Source: an uncultured Bacilli bacterium
Lineage (GTDB): Bacteria; Bacillota_I; Bacilli_A; RFN20; CAG-288
Length of the DNA stretch: 51,038 nt
Assembly: GCA_948525355.1 (NCBI GenBank)
Contig: CAOSOP010000001.1
Location: forward strand, 732-51,769
Direction of reading: 5' to 3'
In this document: positions 41,682 to 50,163 of the stretch, piece by piece
Layout: each line of letters starts with the position of its first letter
Numbering within the stretch: the stretch's first letter is position 1
Made by a program: the position numbers and the translations under genes
The notes under the pieces: model-generated
The model's input: the letters and a program-made list of their open reading frames with translations, nothing else
Database searches by the model: none
What the model was told of the DNA's origin: nothing

Positions 41682-43608
41682 CCTTAACCTCCATCAAATG
41701 ATCTTTTTCATCCTTAAAATCGATGCGGTTATTGATCCAATCTTTTCTTCTATCAGAATCGCTTCCTAAGAAGAGGTCGACCTTATCAGTACATTCATCC
41801 TCATCATCGATAACTACTTGTATCAAACGTCTGGTGCTCTTGTTCATCGTGGTTTTACCAAGTTGATCAGCATCCATTTCACCAAGTCCTTTATAACGAG
41901 AAATACGATAGCCATTTCCAAGCTTTTTTCTCGCCTCATCTAACTCTTCGTCGTTCCAACAATAAATCTCGTTACTGCCTTTAGCACAACGGTATAAAGG
42001 AGGACATGCGATATAAATATGTCCTGTTCTTACTAGTTCTCTCATATGAGTATAGAAGAACGATAATAATAAATTTTGAATATGTGATCCGTCATCATCA
42101 GCATCGGTCATGATGATTATTTTTCCATAGCGAATATTTTTAATATTAAAGTCGTCGTTAAAACCAGCACCGATAGTTTGAATTAAAGTATATAATTCTT
42201 TATTGTCCAAAATATCGTCATCATTTGTCGTTGATGTGACGTTTTTCGGTTTACCTCTTAATGGTAAAATTGCCTGATGTTCTCTATCGCGACACTTTTT
42301 AGCAGATCCACCTGCTGAATCACCCTCGACGATAAATAACTCGTTGTCAGCATATGCCTTGCTTGATGCTGGGCTTAGTTTCCCGCTTAAATTGGAATTA
42401 GATTTATTTCCTGAATTAAGTTTTTTTCTTTCAGCATCTCTAACATCCTTGGTCTTTTGTCTTATTGCCATCGCTTCTAAAGTCTTTTTGACGATTGCTT
42501 CGGCAATGGCCGCATGCTCTTCTAGATAATAGCTTAATTTTTTGCAAACGATGTTCTCTATAGCTGGTGCTGCTTCTTTGGTTCCGAGTTTTCCTTTGGT
42601 TTGTCCTTCAAATTGAAGTAATTCCTCTGGAACCCAACAAGAGATGATGCATGTCATCCCTTCTCTGATATCATCGCCTTCAAGTTTTTGCTTTCCCTTG
42701 ATAAGATTATGGCTTGAAGCAAAGTTATTAAAACAAATTGTTAAAGCCTTTTTAAAACCAGCTACATGATGTCCACCATCAGTTGTTCGAACACCATTAG
42801 CAAAGGAAAAAATCTTTTCTGAATAATCGTTTTTAAAGTATTGAAATGCAATATTTGCACTTATTTTGCTGTCCTCGCCGTCAATACGAATTATCTCGCT
42901 CAATTCAGTCTTTGTTCCGGTGTGCTTTTTAAAATACTCTACTAAACCATCCTTATAAAAGAACTCTTGTTTACGATTTGAACGTAAATCTTTAAGGTGG
43001 AAAGTAACACCATTAGTAAGACATGCTGAATCGTCAACATGAGCAGCAATTTTATTATAGTCAAAGTTTGTATCAGAAAAAATCAAACTGTCTGGATGAA
43101 ATGTTATCTTCGTTCCACGCTTAGAACTAGTCGGTGTTTCAACCATTTTGGACATCTTCTCTCCACCTTTAGAAAACTTCACCATATGGTCTATTCCATC
43201 ACGATATGAGTGCACTTCCATCCAATCAGATAAAGCATTTACAACTGCTGCGCCAACACCATGAAGTCCTCCAGCGGTTTTATAATTTGATCCATCAAAT
43301 TTACCACCTGAATTAAGTGTCATAAAAACAAGTTCGAAGCCATTCATTTTTTCTTTTTCATTGTAATCGCATGGAACTCCACGACCCTCATCTTGAATAG
43401 TTATCGAACCATCAGTATTAATTGTTATATAGATATTCTTTCCATATCCTTCATTAGCTTCATCAACAGAGTTGTCGATGATTTCCCAGACAAGGTGATG
43501 AAGACCTGTAGTATCGGTAGAACCGATATACATTCCCGGACGATGTCTGACATGTTGAAGACCTTTAAATGTCTTTAGCGACTTCGCATTATAATTCTCT
43601 GTAGCCAT
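41671..43608 (-). CDS. parE: DNA topoisomerase IV subunit B
   Basis: ATPase subunit of topoisomerase IV. GHKL ATPase domain (HLVWEIIDNSVDEANEG; IQDEGRGVPCDY; GGLHGVGAAVVNALS), transducer domain (about 230-400) and TOPRIM domain (NELFIVEGDSAGGSAK; IIIMTDADDDGSHIQNLLL) with a RYKGLGEMDADQL C-terminus. The ATG at 43608 follows AGGAGGTGAAA; the upstream in-frame start at 43623 is not used. 645 aa. parE-parC with plsY next to it, divergently oriented, recalls Bacillus plsY-parE-parC. Confidence 0.95.
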   Translation of the reverse strand: MATENYNAKSLKTFKGLQHVRHRPGMYIGSTDTTGLHHLVWEIIDNSVDEANEGYGKNIYITINTDGSITIQDEGRGVPCDYNEKEKMNGFELVFMTLNSGGKFDGSNYKTAGGLHGVGAAVVNALSDWMEVHSYRDGIDHMVKFSKGGEKMSKMVETPTSSKRGTKITFHPDSLIFSDTNFDYNKIAAHVDDSACLTNGVTFHLKDLRSNRKQEFFYKDGLVEYFKKHTGTKTELSEIIRIDGEDSKISANIAFQYFKNDYSEKIFSFANGVRTTDGGHHVAGFKKALTICFNNFASSHNLIKGKQKLEGDDIREGMTCIISCWVPEELLQFEGQTKGKLGTKEAAPAIENIVCKKLSYYLEEHAAIAEAIVKKTLEAMAIRQKTKDVRDAERKKLNSGNKSNSNLSGKLSPASSKAYADNELFIVEGDSAGGSAKKCRDREHQAILPLRGKPKNVTSTTNDDDILDNKELYTLIQTIGAGFNDDFNIKNIRYGKIIIMTDADDDGSHIQNLLLSFFYTHMRELVRTGHIYIACPPLYRCAKGSNEIYCWNDEELDEARKKLGNGYRISRYKGLGEMDADQLGKTTMNKSTRRLIQVVIDDEDECTDKVDLFLGSDSDRRKDWINNRIDFKDEKDHLMEVKDEK

Positions 43609-43807
43609 TTTCACCTCCTGCACATAAATAAAATTTTACCATTTTCTCTAATAGAAATCTAGCATTTATTGTACTATTATAATATTTTTTCAATAATACA
43701 ATTCGACAAAATATATATAAATAGTCAAAACAAAAGTTAATAATCTTATAGCGGAAGTATTTCTTGATATGTTATACTTTAAATAGAAATAAATCGAGGG
43801 TATTAAA

Positions 43808-44368
43808 ATGAAAAATATTTATGAATTTTGTCCACAAATCGATAGCGAAAACTTTCTGATAAGAAAACTGGAAGAAGATGATATCGATGGTCTTTATAAA
43901 ATTTATAGTGATAAAAAGGCCGTTCCATTTTTTAATTCTGATAATTGCCATGGTGATGACTTCTACTATAAAACAAAGGAGCGCGTTAAAGAGGCGATTG
44001 GCTTTTGGAAAGAGGCTTATTTAAATGGCTGGTTCGTGAGGTTTAGCGTGGTTAATAAAAAAGATAACCAAGTAATAGGAACTATTGAAGCATTTCATCG
44101 CTCTTCAGATGATTATTTTAATAAAGTATGTCTTCTTCGACTTGATTTATTAAGTGATTATGAACAAAAAGATTGTATAAAAGAAATACTTTGCGCTGTT
44201 GAATCTCCTTTTTATGATTTGTTTAATACTTCCTCAATCGTTACAAAAGGATTTACCAATTCTTTAAATCGAATACAAGCATTAAATGAATTGAATTATC
44301 AGTTAATTGACGAACCGCTTGTCGGCAGTTATGATAAATATTTTAATTACTACGAAAAGAAAAAGTGA
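43808..44368 (+). CDS. GNAT-family N-acetyltransferase
   Basis: A 186-residue protein with the GNAT_3/RimJ-like layout: FLIRKLEEDDIDGLYKIYSD at the N-terminus, FSVVNKKDNQVIGTIEAFHR (strands 3-4), and LLRLDLLSDYEQKD in the acetyl-CoA-binding region, where the usual R/QxxGxG/A is degraded. The C-terminal SLNRIQALNELNYQLIDE matches the family helix-strand (N..S..v..k.GF). Substrate unknown. It has an extended -10 (TGT-TATACT) and SD GAGGG, and stands alone upstream of plsY. Confidence 0.75.
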   Translation: MKNIYEFCPQIDSENFLIRKLEEDDIDGLYKIYSDKKAVPFFNSDNCHGDDFYYKTKERVKEAIGFWKEAYLNGWFVRFSVVNKKDNQVIGTIEAFHRSSDDYFNKVCLLRLDLLSDYEQKDCIKEILCAVESPFYDLFNTSSIVTKGFTNSLNRIQALNELNYQLIDEPLVGSYDKYFNYYEKKK

Positions 44369-44444
44369 GGAAAGCTAGTTTATATATTTACTTTTTTGTC
44401 TATATTTATTATATTTATAAAGTATTTAAAAAACGAGGTGTTTT

Positions 44445-45173
44445 ATGAGCAATGAATTAGTTATGATACTTGCGACAATAGGAATTGCTATATTTGGATA
44501 TTTAGTAGGCTCTTTTCCCAGCGCCATCTTTATCGGAAAAGTTTTTTATGGAGTCGATGTTAGAAAAGAAGGCTCACATAATGCAGGCGGAACAAACGTC
44601 GGCCGCGTTATTGGAAAAAAAGCTGGTTTTATAACCATAGGATTAGATGTCTTTAAAACTATTCTTTCGATCTGGATACCATTTGTTATCGTGAAATTCT
44701 CACCTTTAAACTCATATATGGCCTATGATATTCCGATTTATTATGTTGGTGGTTTAGCCGCTGCTATTGGTCATTCATTTCCAATATTCGCACATTTTAA
44801 AGGTGGAAAGGCGATGTCAGTTTATGCAGGATTTGTCTTCGCAACGAATCCAGTAATCACTATTCTTGGATTTATTATTTTTATAGCAATATTCTTCTGG
44901 AAAAAATATGTATCACTCGCTTCAATTCTCGCTCCTTTATTTGTCATTGTTCTTTCAATATTTTTAGCAGTTTTCCCTGTATTAAGATATACAGGCTATC
45001 TATTTGTTCCTTCACTACAAGTCGATCAGACTTACTATTACACTATTTCATTAACTATACTCGCTATCTATGTCATAATTAGACATATTCCAAACATCAA
45101 AAGATTGATGAGAGGAGAAGAGCCACATACTCATTTTAAAAAGAAAGAAGAAAGAAAAGAGGAAGTTAAATAA
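44445..45173 (+). CDS. plsY: Acyl-phosphate:glycerol-3-phosphate acyltransferase PlsY
   Basis: First committed acyltransfer of phospholipid synthesis in Gram-positives, using acyl-phosphate made by PlsX. Membrane protein with GSFPSAIFIGKVFYGVDVRK, the glycerol-phosphate motif GSHNAGGTNVGRVIGKKAG, and GHSFPIFAHFKGGKAMSV. At 242 aa it is about 40 longer than Bacillus PlsY, with an extended loop (about 165-190) and a charged tail. SD GAGGTG. Its TAA overlaps the next ATG (TAATG). Confidence 0.95.
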   Translation: MSNELVMILATIGIAIFGYLVGSFPSAIFIGKVFYGVDVRKEGSHNAGGTNVGRVIGKKAGFITIGLDVFKTILSIWIPFVIVKFSPLNSYMAYDIPIYYVGGLAAAIGHSFPIFAHFKGGKAMSVYAGFVFATNPVITILGFIIFIAIFFWKKYVSLASILAPLFVIVLSIFLAVFPVLRYTGYLFVPSLQVDQTYYYTISLTILAIYVIIRHIPNIKRLMRGEEPHTHFKKKEERKEEVK

Positions 45174-45700
45174 TGGAAGTAAAGTTTTGTCCATACTGCG
45201 GAGAGCCACTTAATTCAGAAGATCATATTTGTTCAAAATGCGGTAACGAAATCAATTTCGTCGATAGCGGTGCTTTAGATAATGATAATTTTGTTGAATT
45301 AAAGATTCTTCACGAAGGAGTTAAATTTGGTCGATTGACATTCATCGGTAGCATTGTCTTTACTATACTATGCTTTTTCCTACCGATATTTTTTCTCAAT
45401 AGTAAAATTAATAATCTTGGTGTCTATATAACTGTTCAACTAGTTATTTATGAAGCGATAATTTTAGATATTCTGGCTGTTATTTACTCTTTTTATTATA
45501 ATAGACGCTGTAAAAAGCATGGATATAACAGCATTGGTTATTTCAAGGCTGCATCATGGATTGGACTATTTGGAATCGCATTTGGCTTAACATTTATCAT
45601 CAGCTTAATTGCGAAAGCAGTCAATCCCGGACTTAATCCATCAAACCCCAGCACAAATGTAAATATCATTTTAAATTATATTTCTCTATTTATAAAATAA
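45173..45700 (+). CDS. Zinc-ribbon membrane protein
   Basis: A 175-residue protein: N-terminal zinc ribbon (FCPYCGEPL, then ICSKCGNEI, four Cys), a linker, and about three transmembrane helices (near 58-80, 90-112, 130-155). Zinc-ribbon plus DUF-like membrane proteins are common in Firmicutes and generally uncharacterised. It is translationally coupled to plsY, so it may act in the membrane or in lipid metabolism, but this is not certain. Followed by a strong terminator. Confidence 0.75.
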   Translation: MEVKFCPYCGEPLNSEDHICSKCGNEINFVDSGALDNDNFVELKILHEGVKFGRLTFIGSIVFTILCFFLPIFFLNSKINNLGVYITVQLVIYEAIILDILAVIYSFYYNRRCKKHGYNSIGYFKAASWIGLFGIAFGLTFIISLIAKAVNPGLNPSNPSTNVNIILNYISLFIK

Positions 45701-45708
45701 TAATATTT

Positions 45709-45748
45709 AAAAAGCTGCTATAAGAATCAATTTATAGCAGCTTTTTTT
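45709..45748. terminator. Bidirectional terminator
   Basis: AAAGCTGCTATAA and TTATAGCAGCTTT with a T run, between the zinc-ribbon gene and convergent yneF. Confidence 0.92.
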
Positions 45749-45770
45749 ATTTAAATTAAAGTGCAAACTT

Positions 45771-45989
45771 CTATTTAGAAGCGTCTTGCATTCTCTTCAT
45801 TATTGCCTTGATCTTTGCCTCTGATGGTTTCATTCCCATCTCTAAATACATAGCTCTAATCATCTTTTCATTTATAGGTGGATTCTTTTTCAATTCTCTT
45901 TTAACAAGTGAACGAGAGAGAAAAAATCCGCCAACGAAGCATACGATTGCAACAGCAACAATAATTCCAATCCAACCACCAACGCTCAT
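45771..45989 (-). CDS. yneF: YneF-family (UPF0154) membrane protein
   Basis: A 72-residue protein with one N-terminal transmembrane helix (about 5-27) and the family ending NPPINEKMIRAMYLEMGMKPSEAKIKAIMKRM (positions about 36-68). UPF0154 proteins are conserved in Firmicutes and Mollicutes; function unknown. SD GGAGGG before the ATG. Confidence 0.92.
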   Translation of the reverse strand: MSVGGWIGIIVAVAIVCFVGGFFLSRSLVKRELKKNPPINEKMIRAMYLEMGMKPSEAKIKAIMKRMQDASK

Positions 45990-46035
45990 ATTAACCCTCC
46001 ATTTTTACTTATTATAGCGTATGAAGGACTTGTAG

Positions 46036-46515
46036 TCAATTAAAGTTAGCTGCATAAACGAGTTCAACTCTCTTGTTCTCATTCTTAAACTCTTCCATGA
46101 TGAGATATGTCAGTTCAACCTCATCTTTATCAGTGCTTGTATAATAGTTTAAGAGCGCACGAGTTGAATCAACTTGGCAAACTGAATAATCATATCCAAG
46201 CTCGCTTATTTTCTTTTCAATCGATTTTTCTGCACTTATATAGCTATTTTCTACTTCGATTAAATTGATGTATTTTTCTTTCTCACTCTCTTTACAGTTC
46301 GTGAGTTTTATATTTAAATCATCAATAATATTTTTATGATATTCATTTCTCTGTTTATCTAATCCATCAAAATATGCTTTTCGCAGTTCTGCTTCGCTAG
46401 TTATTGTTCCTTGTACTGGTGTGCTATTTTGATTTTTAGGAATAAAGACATAGTATACTGATAGAACAAGTCCAAGAGAAAAAACAGATAAAAAAGCTAT
46501 GACGTGTTTATTCAT
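46036..46515 (-). CDS. spoIIIAH: SpoIIIAH-like sporulation protein
   Basis: A 159-residue protein with an N-terminal anchor (AFLSVFSLGLVLSVYYVF; SpoIIIAH has the similar VVLSVYYV) and an exterior domain with the SpoIIIAH pattern: helix with many Lys/Glu, then EKKISELGYDYSVCQV and an ending VELVYAANF. In Bacillus SpoIIIAH forms with SpoIIQ the channel linking mother cell and forespore, encoded last in spoIIIAA-AH just after efp. Here it follows efp directly and the other seven genes are missing from the locus. SD GAGGTG. Its own promoter region follows the efp terminator; a sigmaE-type site was not evident. Confidence 0.8.
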   Translation of the reverse strand: MNKHVIAFLSVFSLGLVLSVYYVFIPKNQNSTPVQGTITSEAELRKAYFDGLDKQRNEYHKNIIDDLNIKLTNCKESEKEKYINLIEVENSYISAEKSIEKKISELGYDYSVCQVDSTRALLNYYTSTDKDEVELTYLIMEEFKNENKRVELVYAANFN

Positions 46516-46602
46516 TATTTCACCTCTATAAGATTATATTATTATAGCTCTAATATAATGATAAACACTGCTTTATAAGAATTTTGTCATTTTTTACTGG
46601 CA

Positions 46603-46628
46603 TAAAAAAACGAGTGTTACCACTCGTT
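46603..46628 (-). terminator. Intrinsic terminator at the efp stop
   Basis: ACGAGTG, GTAA, CACTCGT and T7 on the minus strand. The stem overlaps the efp stop codon. Confidence 0.88.
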
Positions 46629-47196
46629 AGGCTCGACCATCATAATCACCAGTATCGGTTCTTACTGTGACCATTTCTCCGTTTTTAATGAACATTGGAA
46701 CCTTGATAACATAACCTGTTTCAAGTTCAGCATCCTTTTGAGGATTATTCACAGTATCACCTTTTACCGCATCATCAGTATGAACAACTTTTAATGCCAC
46801 TTTAACTGGTAATTCAATACCGAGAATTTCATTCTCATAATAAGTGATAGTAGCAGTTGAGTTTTCTTTAATAAAATTCATTTCCCACTTTAATCTCTCA
46901 CTTGGAATAGAAACTTGCTCATAGGTTTCATTGTCCATAAAGTATACATCACTGCCATCATCATAAAGATAAGTCATCGACTTCTTTGATAAAAAGATTA
47001 AAGCCTTTTTATCGCCTCCAAAGTATTGAAGTTCTTTGATAACGCCTGTGCGAAGGTTTTTAACCTTGAGCTTAACCTTCATCTTTGCCATAGCGGTTTT
47101 ATTGTGTGAAATGTCTAAAACTGTGTATATATCATTATTCTCATCAATAAAATTACGTCCTGGACCTAAATCATTTACACCAACATAATCAGCCAT
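46627..47196 (-). CDS. efp: Translation elongation factor P, Met-tip variant
   Basis: EF-P rescues ribosomes stalled at polyproline. 189 aa, three domains; C-terminal domain ends TVRTDTGDYDGRA, with GIELPVKVALKVV and KGDT...ETGYVIKVPMFI as in the family. The ATG at 47196 follows AAGGAG; upstream in-frame codons are not part of the gene. The tip loop that enters the peptidyl-transferase centre reads HNKTAMAKMKVKLKVKNLRTG. Aligned without gaps to Bacillus HVKPGKGAAFVRSKL, the Lys that is normally modified is replaced by Met36, and the PGKG turn is gone. The factor may work without Lys modification. Confidence 0.95.
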   Translation of the reverse strand: MADYVGVNDLGPGRNFIDENNDIYTVLDISHNKTAMAKMKVKLKVKNLRTGVIKELQYFGGDKKALIFLSKKSMTYLYDDGSDVYFMDNETYEQVSIPSERLKWEMNFIKENSTATITYYENEILGIELPVKVALKVVHTDDAVKGDTVNNPQKDAELETGYVIKVPMFIKNGEMVTVRTDTGDYDGRA

Positions 47197-47287
47197 AATA
47201 AATCTCCTTTTTTCAACTCTATTAATTTTACCACTTTCCATTTAAAAAATAAATAGGAAAATTCAAATATATACTATTTACTCGCAT

Positions 47288-49294
47288 TTATTTATAGCAA
47301 TAATCCTCGTAGTTCTCTTCACTAAATAAATTTGTTTGATAAACAGTGTTTAGAAGCGATTGCTTGTACAAAAACTTTGAGATTCCTAAAACAATTGCAA
47401 TCTTCTCCTCTTCACTTACATTTTCAACATAGTATTTCGTGACTGAACTTAGATTTCTTGACATAAATACATTGTTAAACAGAAAACCTAATTCATAAGA
47501 ATAAATCGCATGTAATTCCTTTTTATAAGTTGGAGAAAAAATGGAACTACTTAAATAAAAGTTGTTGTTATAATCAACGCCTATTAAGTCCAAAATTGTT
47601 GGAACAATAATATGAGGCGAAGTAAAGGTTTCTGTATAATACTTAACGCCTTGCGAATTAGTGGAATTGATGGTTTTAGTCAAGTCATCATTATAAATGA
47701 CCAATTCGGTTTTATATGTTCGATAGTCTTCATGAGAATCGGTATTATAAATAAGATGTGATAATGGCACATTAGATTTACCCTGATAATAAATGTCATG
47801 ATCACCATATAAAACAAATAATGTCTTGTCAAATATTCCCATCTGCTTTAATCCATCAATCATAATTCCTAGGGCATCATCAAAGCACATACAGGCCATC
47901 ATCCAATTATCAATACAGCTTGCTTCATTATTTGGATTACCCTCAAGAGGATTAATCCACTGTCCCTGTTTTTTTATCTCGTCTAATCTTGTTCGATAAC
48001 CTGCATTAATAAGTTTTGTCGCTGTTCCTGTTTGATAACTATAGCCTCCATGCATCGATAAACTTGTCCAAAATCCATAAAATGGTTGAGGTGTATTTTT
48101 TATATAACCAATAAGTCCTGTCCCTTTTTGATAATCACCCATCGTCACTGTATCCAATGTGTAATTATCCCAATCCCATGGAGACTCGTTTGGTGTTAAA
48201 TCTTCAAAGAAATATGTTTTATCAAAACCAAAGTTACTCATAAAAGTATTACGACGATATATGTCTTTGCTCTTTGGAACTGAGTGAGCATAGAAAGAAG
48301 TATACCCCCCCAATTTCACTAAATTTGGTATTGCAAAAGGAAACCCATAGTCGGTCTTTGAAAAATCAAATAAGTCAGTAGAATAACTACCAAGTATTCC
48401 TATTATTTCAGATATATTAGTTTTATTCTTCACATAGTTATTTTCAAATCTTAAACCATTAGAAGCAAAACTATATAGATTTGGCGTAGTAAATTCATTA
48501 ATCATTGAATACGCACCTGTTTCAACCATTATTTCAATTACATTATAATCATTAAGTAAACCAGTGAATGCGTTCTTAGTATCAACCTTACTGCTAAAGA
48601 AACTACGTAACATGTCTTTTCCCATATATGTTTTTCCTGGAAGTATCTCTTTTGCGTAATAAGTCAATGGACCAAATAAACTATAATTATTACTTCTTGC
48701 TAATGAGACCATTCCTGCTGAAAGATTATTCCTATTTTTTACTTCATAATTTGTTGTTAAATAGTTAGATAAAGAAAAGCTACCGACAGAAGATATAGTT
48801 ATTGCTAAGAAAAGACATAGGCGAGTTAATATATCTTTTTTCTTCTCTTCTTTATTAGTCTTCTGATCAACACGCACAAAAATTCTAAATAAGACTAGTG
48901 TGGTAACAAACACTAAGAAAAACACAATGGCTAAAGCAATCAGATGTGGTTTCAAATAAGAAATTGAAAAGAGATTTAGTCCCTCACCTAAATAATTTAT
49001 ATATGACAGTGAGAAAACATCGCCAAATAAAATATAATAGTGAGCATTAAAAACAAAAATAAAATCTAATGCAAAATAAATAGCGGATAAATAAATAATA
49101 TCAACTATTCTGTTTTTCCAAAATAATATCGGTAATGAAAAAAGCAGCAGGATAAATATATCACAAAAGAAATAATTATAAATCTTTGAAAACATAATAA
49201 TTGAAAATGTCCACTCTGCTATTAAAGCATAGAGCAGGAAGATCAAAATTTGTATTATTTTATATTTAAATAACTTTCCTAGCTTCATAAACAT
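47288..49294 (-). CDS. LtaS-like sulfatase-family glycerol-phosphate transferase
   Basis: A 668-residue membrane enzyme: five N-terminal helices (about 12-140) and an extracellular alkaline-phosphatase/sulfatase domain. Mn-site residues are visible as EIMVETGAYS (Glu258), the nucleophile Thr292 in NKTNISEIIG (LtaS: GKTSDSE), LSMHGGYSY, and LYGDHDIYYQ. The family makes polyglycerolphosphate (lipoteichoic acid) or transfers phosphoglycerol to glycolipids. Compared with LtaS the outer domain has an insertion (about 400-470). Transcription appears leaderless: TTGAAT (49323-49328), 17 bp, TATTAT (49300-49305), 5 nt to the ATG. Confidence 0.85.
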   Translation of the reverse strand: MFMKLGKLFKYKIIQILIFLLYALIAEWTFSIIMFSKIYNYFFCDIFILLLFSLPILFWKNRIVDIIYLSAIYFALDFIFVFNAHYYILFGDVFSLSYINYLGEGLNLFSISYLKPHLIALAIVFFLVFVTTLVLFRIFVRVDQKTNKEEKKKDILTRLCLFLAITISSVGSFSLSNYLTTNYEVKNRNNLSAGMVSLARSNNYSLFGPLTYYAKEILPGKTYMGKDMLRSFFSSKVDTKNAFTGLLNDYNVIEIMVETGAYSMINEFTTPNLYSFASNGLRFENNYVKNKTNISEIIGILGSYSTDLFDFSKTDYGFPFAIPNLVKLGGYTSFYAHSVPKSKDIYRRNTFMSNFGFDKTYFFEDLTPNESPWDWDNYTLDTVTMGDYQKGTGLIGYIKNTPQPFYGFWTSLSMHGGYSYQTGTATKLINAGYRTRLDEIKKQGQWINPLEGNPNNEASCIDNWMMACMCFDDALGIMIDGLKQMGIFDKTLFVLYGDHDIYYQGKSNVPLSHLIYNTDSHEDYRTYKTELVIYNDDLTKTINSTNSQGVKYYTETFTSPHIIVPTILDLIGVDYNNNFYLSSSIFSPTYKKELHAIYSYELGFLFNNVFMSRNLSSVTKYYVENVSEEEKIAIVLGISKFLYKQSLLNTVYQTNLFSEENYEDYCYK

Positions 49295-49363
49295 TTAAAA
49301 TAATACTACAAAACTTTTTCATATTCAATAAAATACTAAATAATAAATCTAAACATAATAAAT

Positions 49364-49783
49364 CTAACTATTAATCTTACATTCTTCAAACAATTCATCA
49401 TAGTAATGAGTTTGACTGATGATGATAAAGAAAAGCACAATAACATTGATGAGAAGCAAGTCAAAACCTGATACGATGTCGACAGTTTTATTATTTAAAT
49501 TATATGTAAGTAACTCAAAAAGTGTCACGATACATGAATAAACAAATAACACTTTACTATCACTAATTTGAAGAAAATGGTTTATTACCATTACTAATGC
49601 ATAAAAACCAATATGAAATAAGAAATAAATCAGCAAAGTAAGAAATGGATTCATTTCAATTATCTTGCTTTTATGATAACTGAAATTAATAAAATTTATT
49701 GCAAAACTACCTTCAACCAAACCGATTTTTAAAAGTGAGCTAACAATAAGGAGCACTATAAGTTTAATATATATTCTTCTCAT
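49364..49783 (-). CDS. Four-helix membrane protein, unknown
   Basis: With the ATG at 49783, a 139-residue protein with about four hydrophobic helices (near 7-25, 43-66, 74-92, 105-125) and a short acidic C-terminus (YYDELFEECKINS). An in-frame TTG at 49819 would add 12 residues but lies inside the terminator of rpmG, so the ATG is preferred. No SD is evident. Not recognised. secE and nusG, often found after rpmG, are not here. Confidence 0.6.
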   Translation of the reverse strand: MRRIYIKLIVLLIVSSLLKIGLVEGSFAINFINFSYHKSKIIEMNPFLTLLIYFLFHIGFYALVMVINHFLQISDSKVLFVYSCIVTLFELLTYNLNNKTVDIVSGFDLLLINVIVLFFIIISQTHYYDELFEECKINS

Positions 49784-49814
49784 AATTCTAATATGAGATT
49801 TTTTTGTTAAAATA

Positions 49815-49844
49815 AACAAAAAGAACCTGAATTATCAGATTCTT
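49815..49844 (-). terminator. Intrinsic terminator after rpmG
   Basis: AAGAATCTGA, TAAT, TCAGGTTCTT and a T run on the minus strand, 8 bp after the rpmG stop. Confidence 0.8.
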
Positions 49845-49852
49845 ATTGTTAA

Positions 49853-50008
49853 TTATTTCTTTTCTTGGTGAAGTGTATGCTTATCACATGTGTGACAATA
49901 CTTTTTCACTTCTAATCGCTCGGCATGCTTTCTTTTATTCTTAGTTGTAATGTAATTCTCACTCTTGCATACTGAGCATCTTAATGTAATTCCAGCTCTA
50001 GGATCCAT
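49853..50008 (-). CDS. rpmG: 50S ribosomal protein L33, zinc-binding form
   Basis: A 51-residue L33 with two zinc knuckles (LRCSVC and YCHTC), the C+ form, plus [21 protein letters not shown]. The true start is the ATG at 50008 ([11 protein letters not shown]), behind GGAGG with 6-nt spacing; the ORF is open further upstream to 50050 but that part does not resemble L33. No zinc-independent paralogue is in the window. Single-gene unit closed by a terminator. Confidence 0.96.
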   Translation of the reverse strand: MDPRAGITLRCSVCKSENYITTKNKRKHAERLEVKKYCHTCDKHTLHQEKK

Positions 50009-50163
50009 ATAAAACCTCCGTAACGAGTTAATAATACCATATATCAACATTAAATAAAAGTATTTTTTTATTGTTCTAAGTTTTTGCTCACACTTTGACT
50101 AGTATTGATGTCACCAATTAGTGGAATTAGTACCATTTTATACATATAAAACAAGACTTATTA

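Noticed and set aside
49308..49375. A fifth phased array (AAATCTAAACATAATAAATCTAA)
   Set aside because: It repeats TTTAGATTTATTAT with a different spacing and core, so it does not fit the TTAGTA 11-bp pattern.
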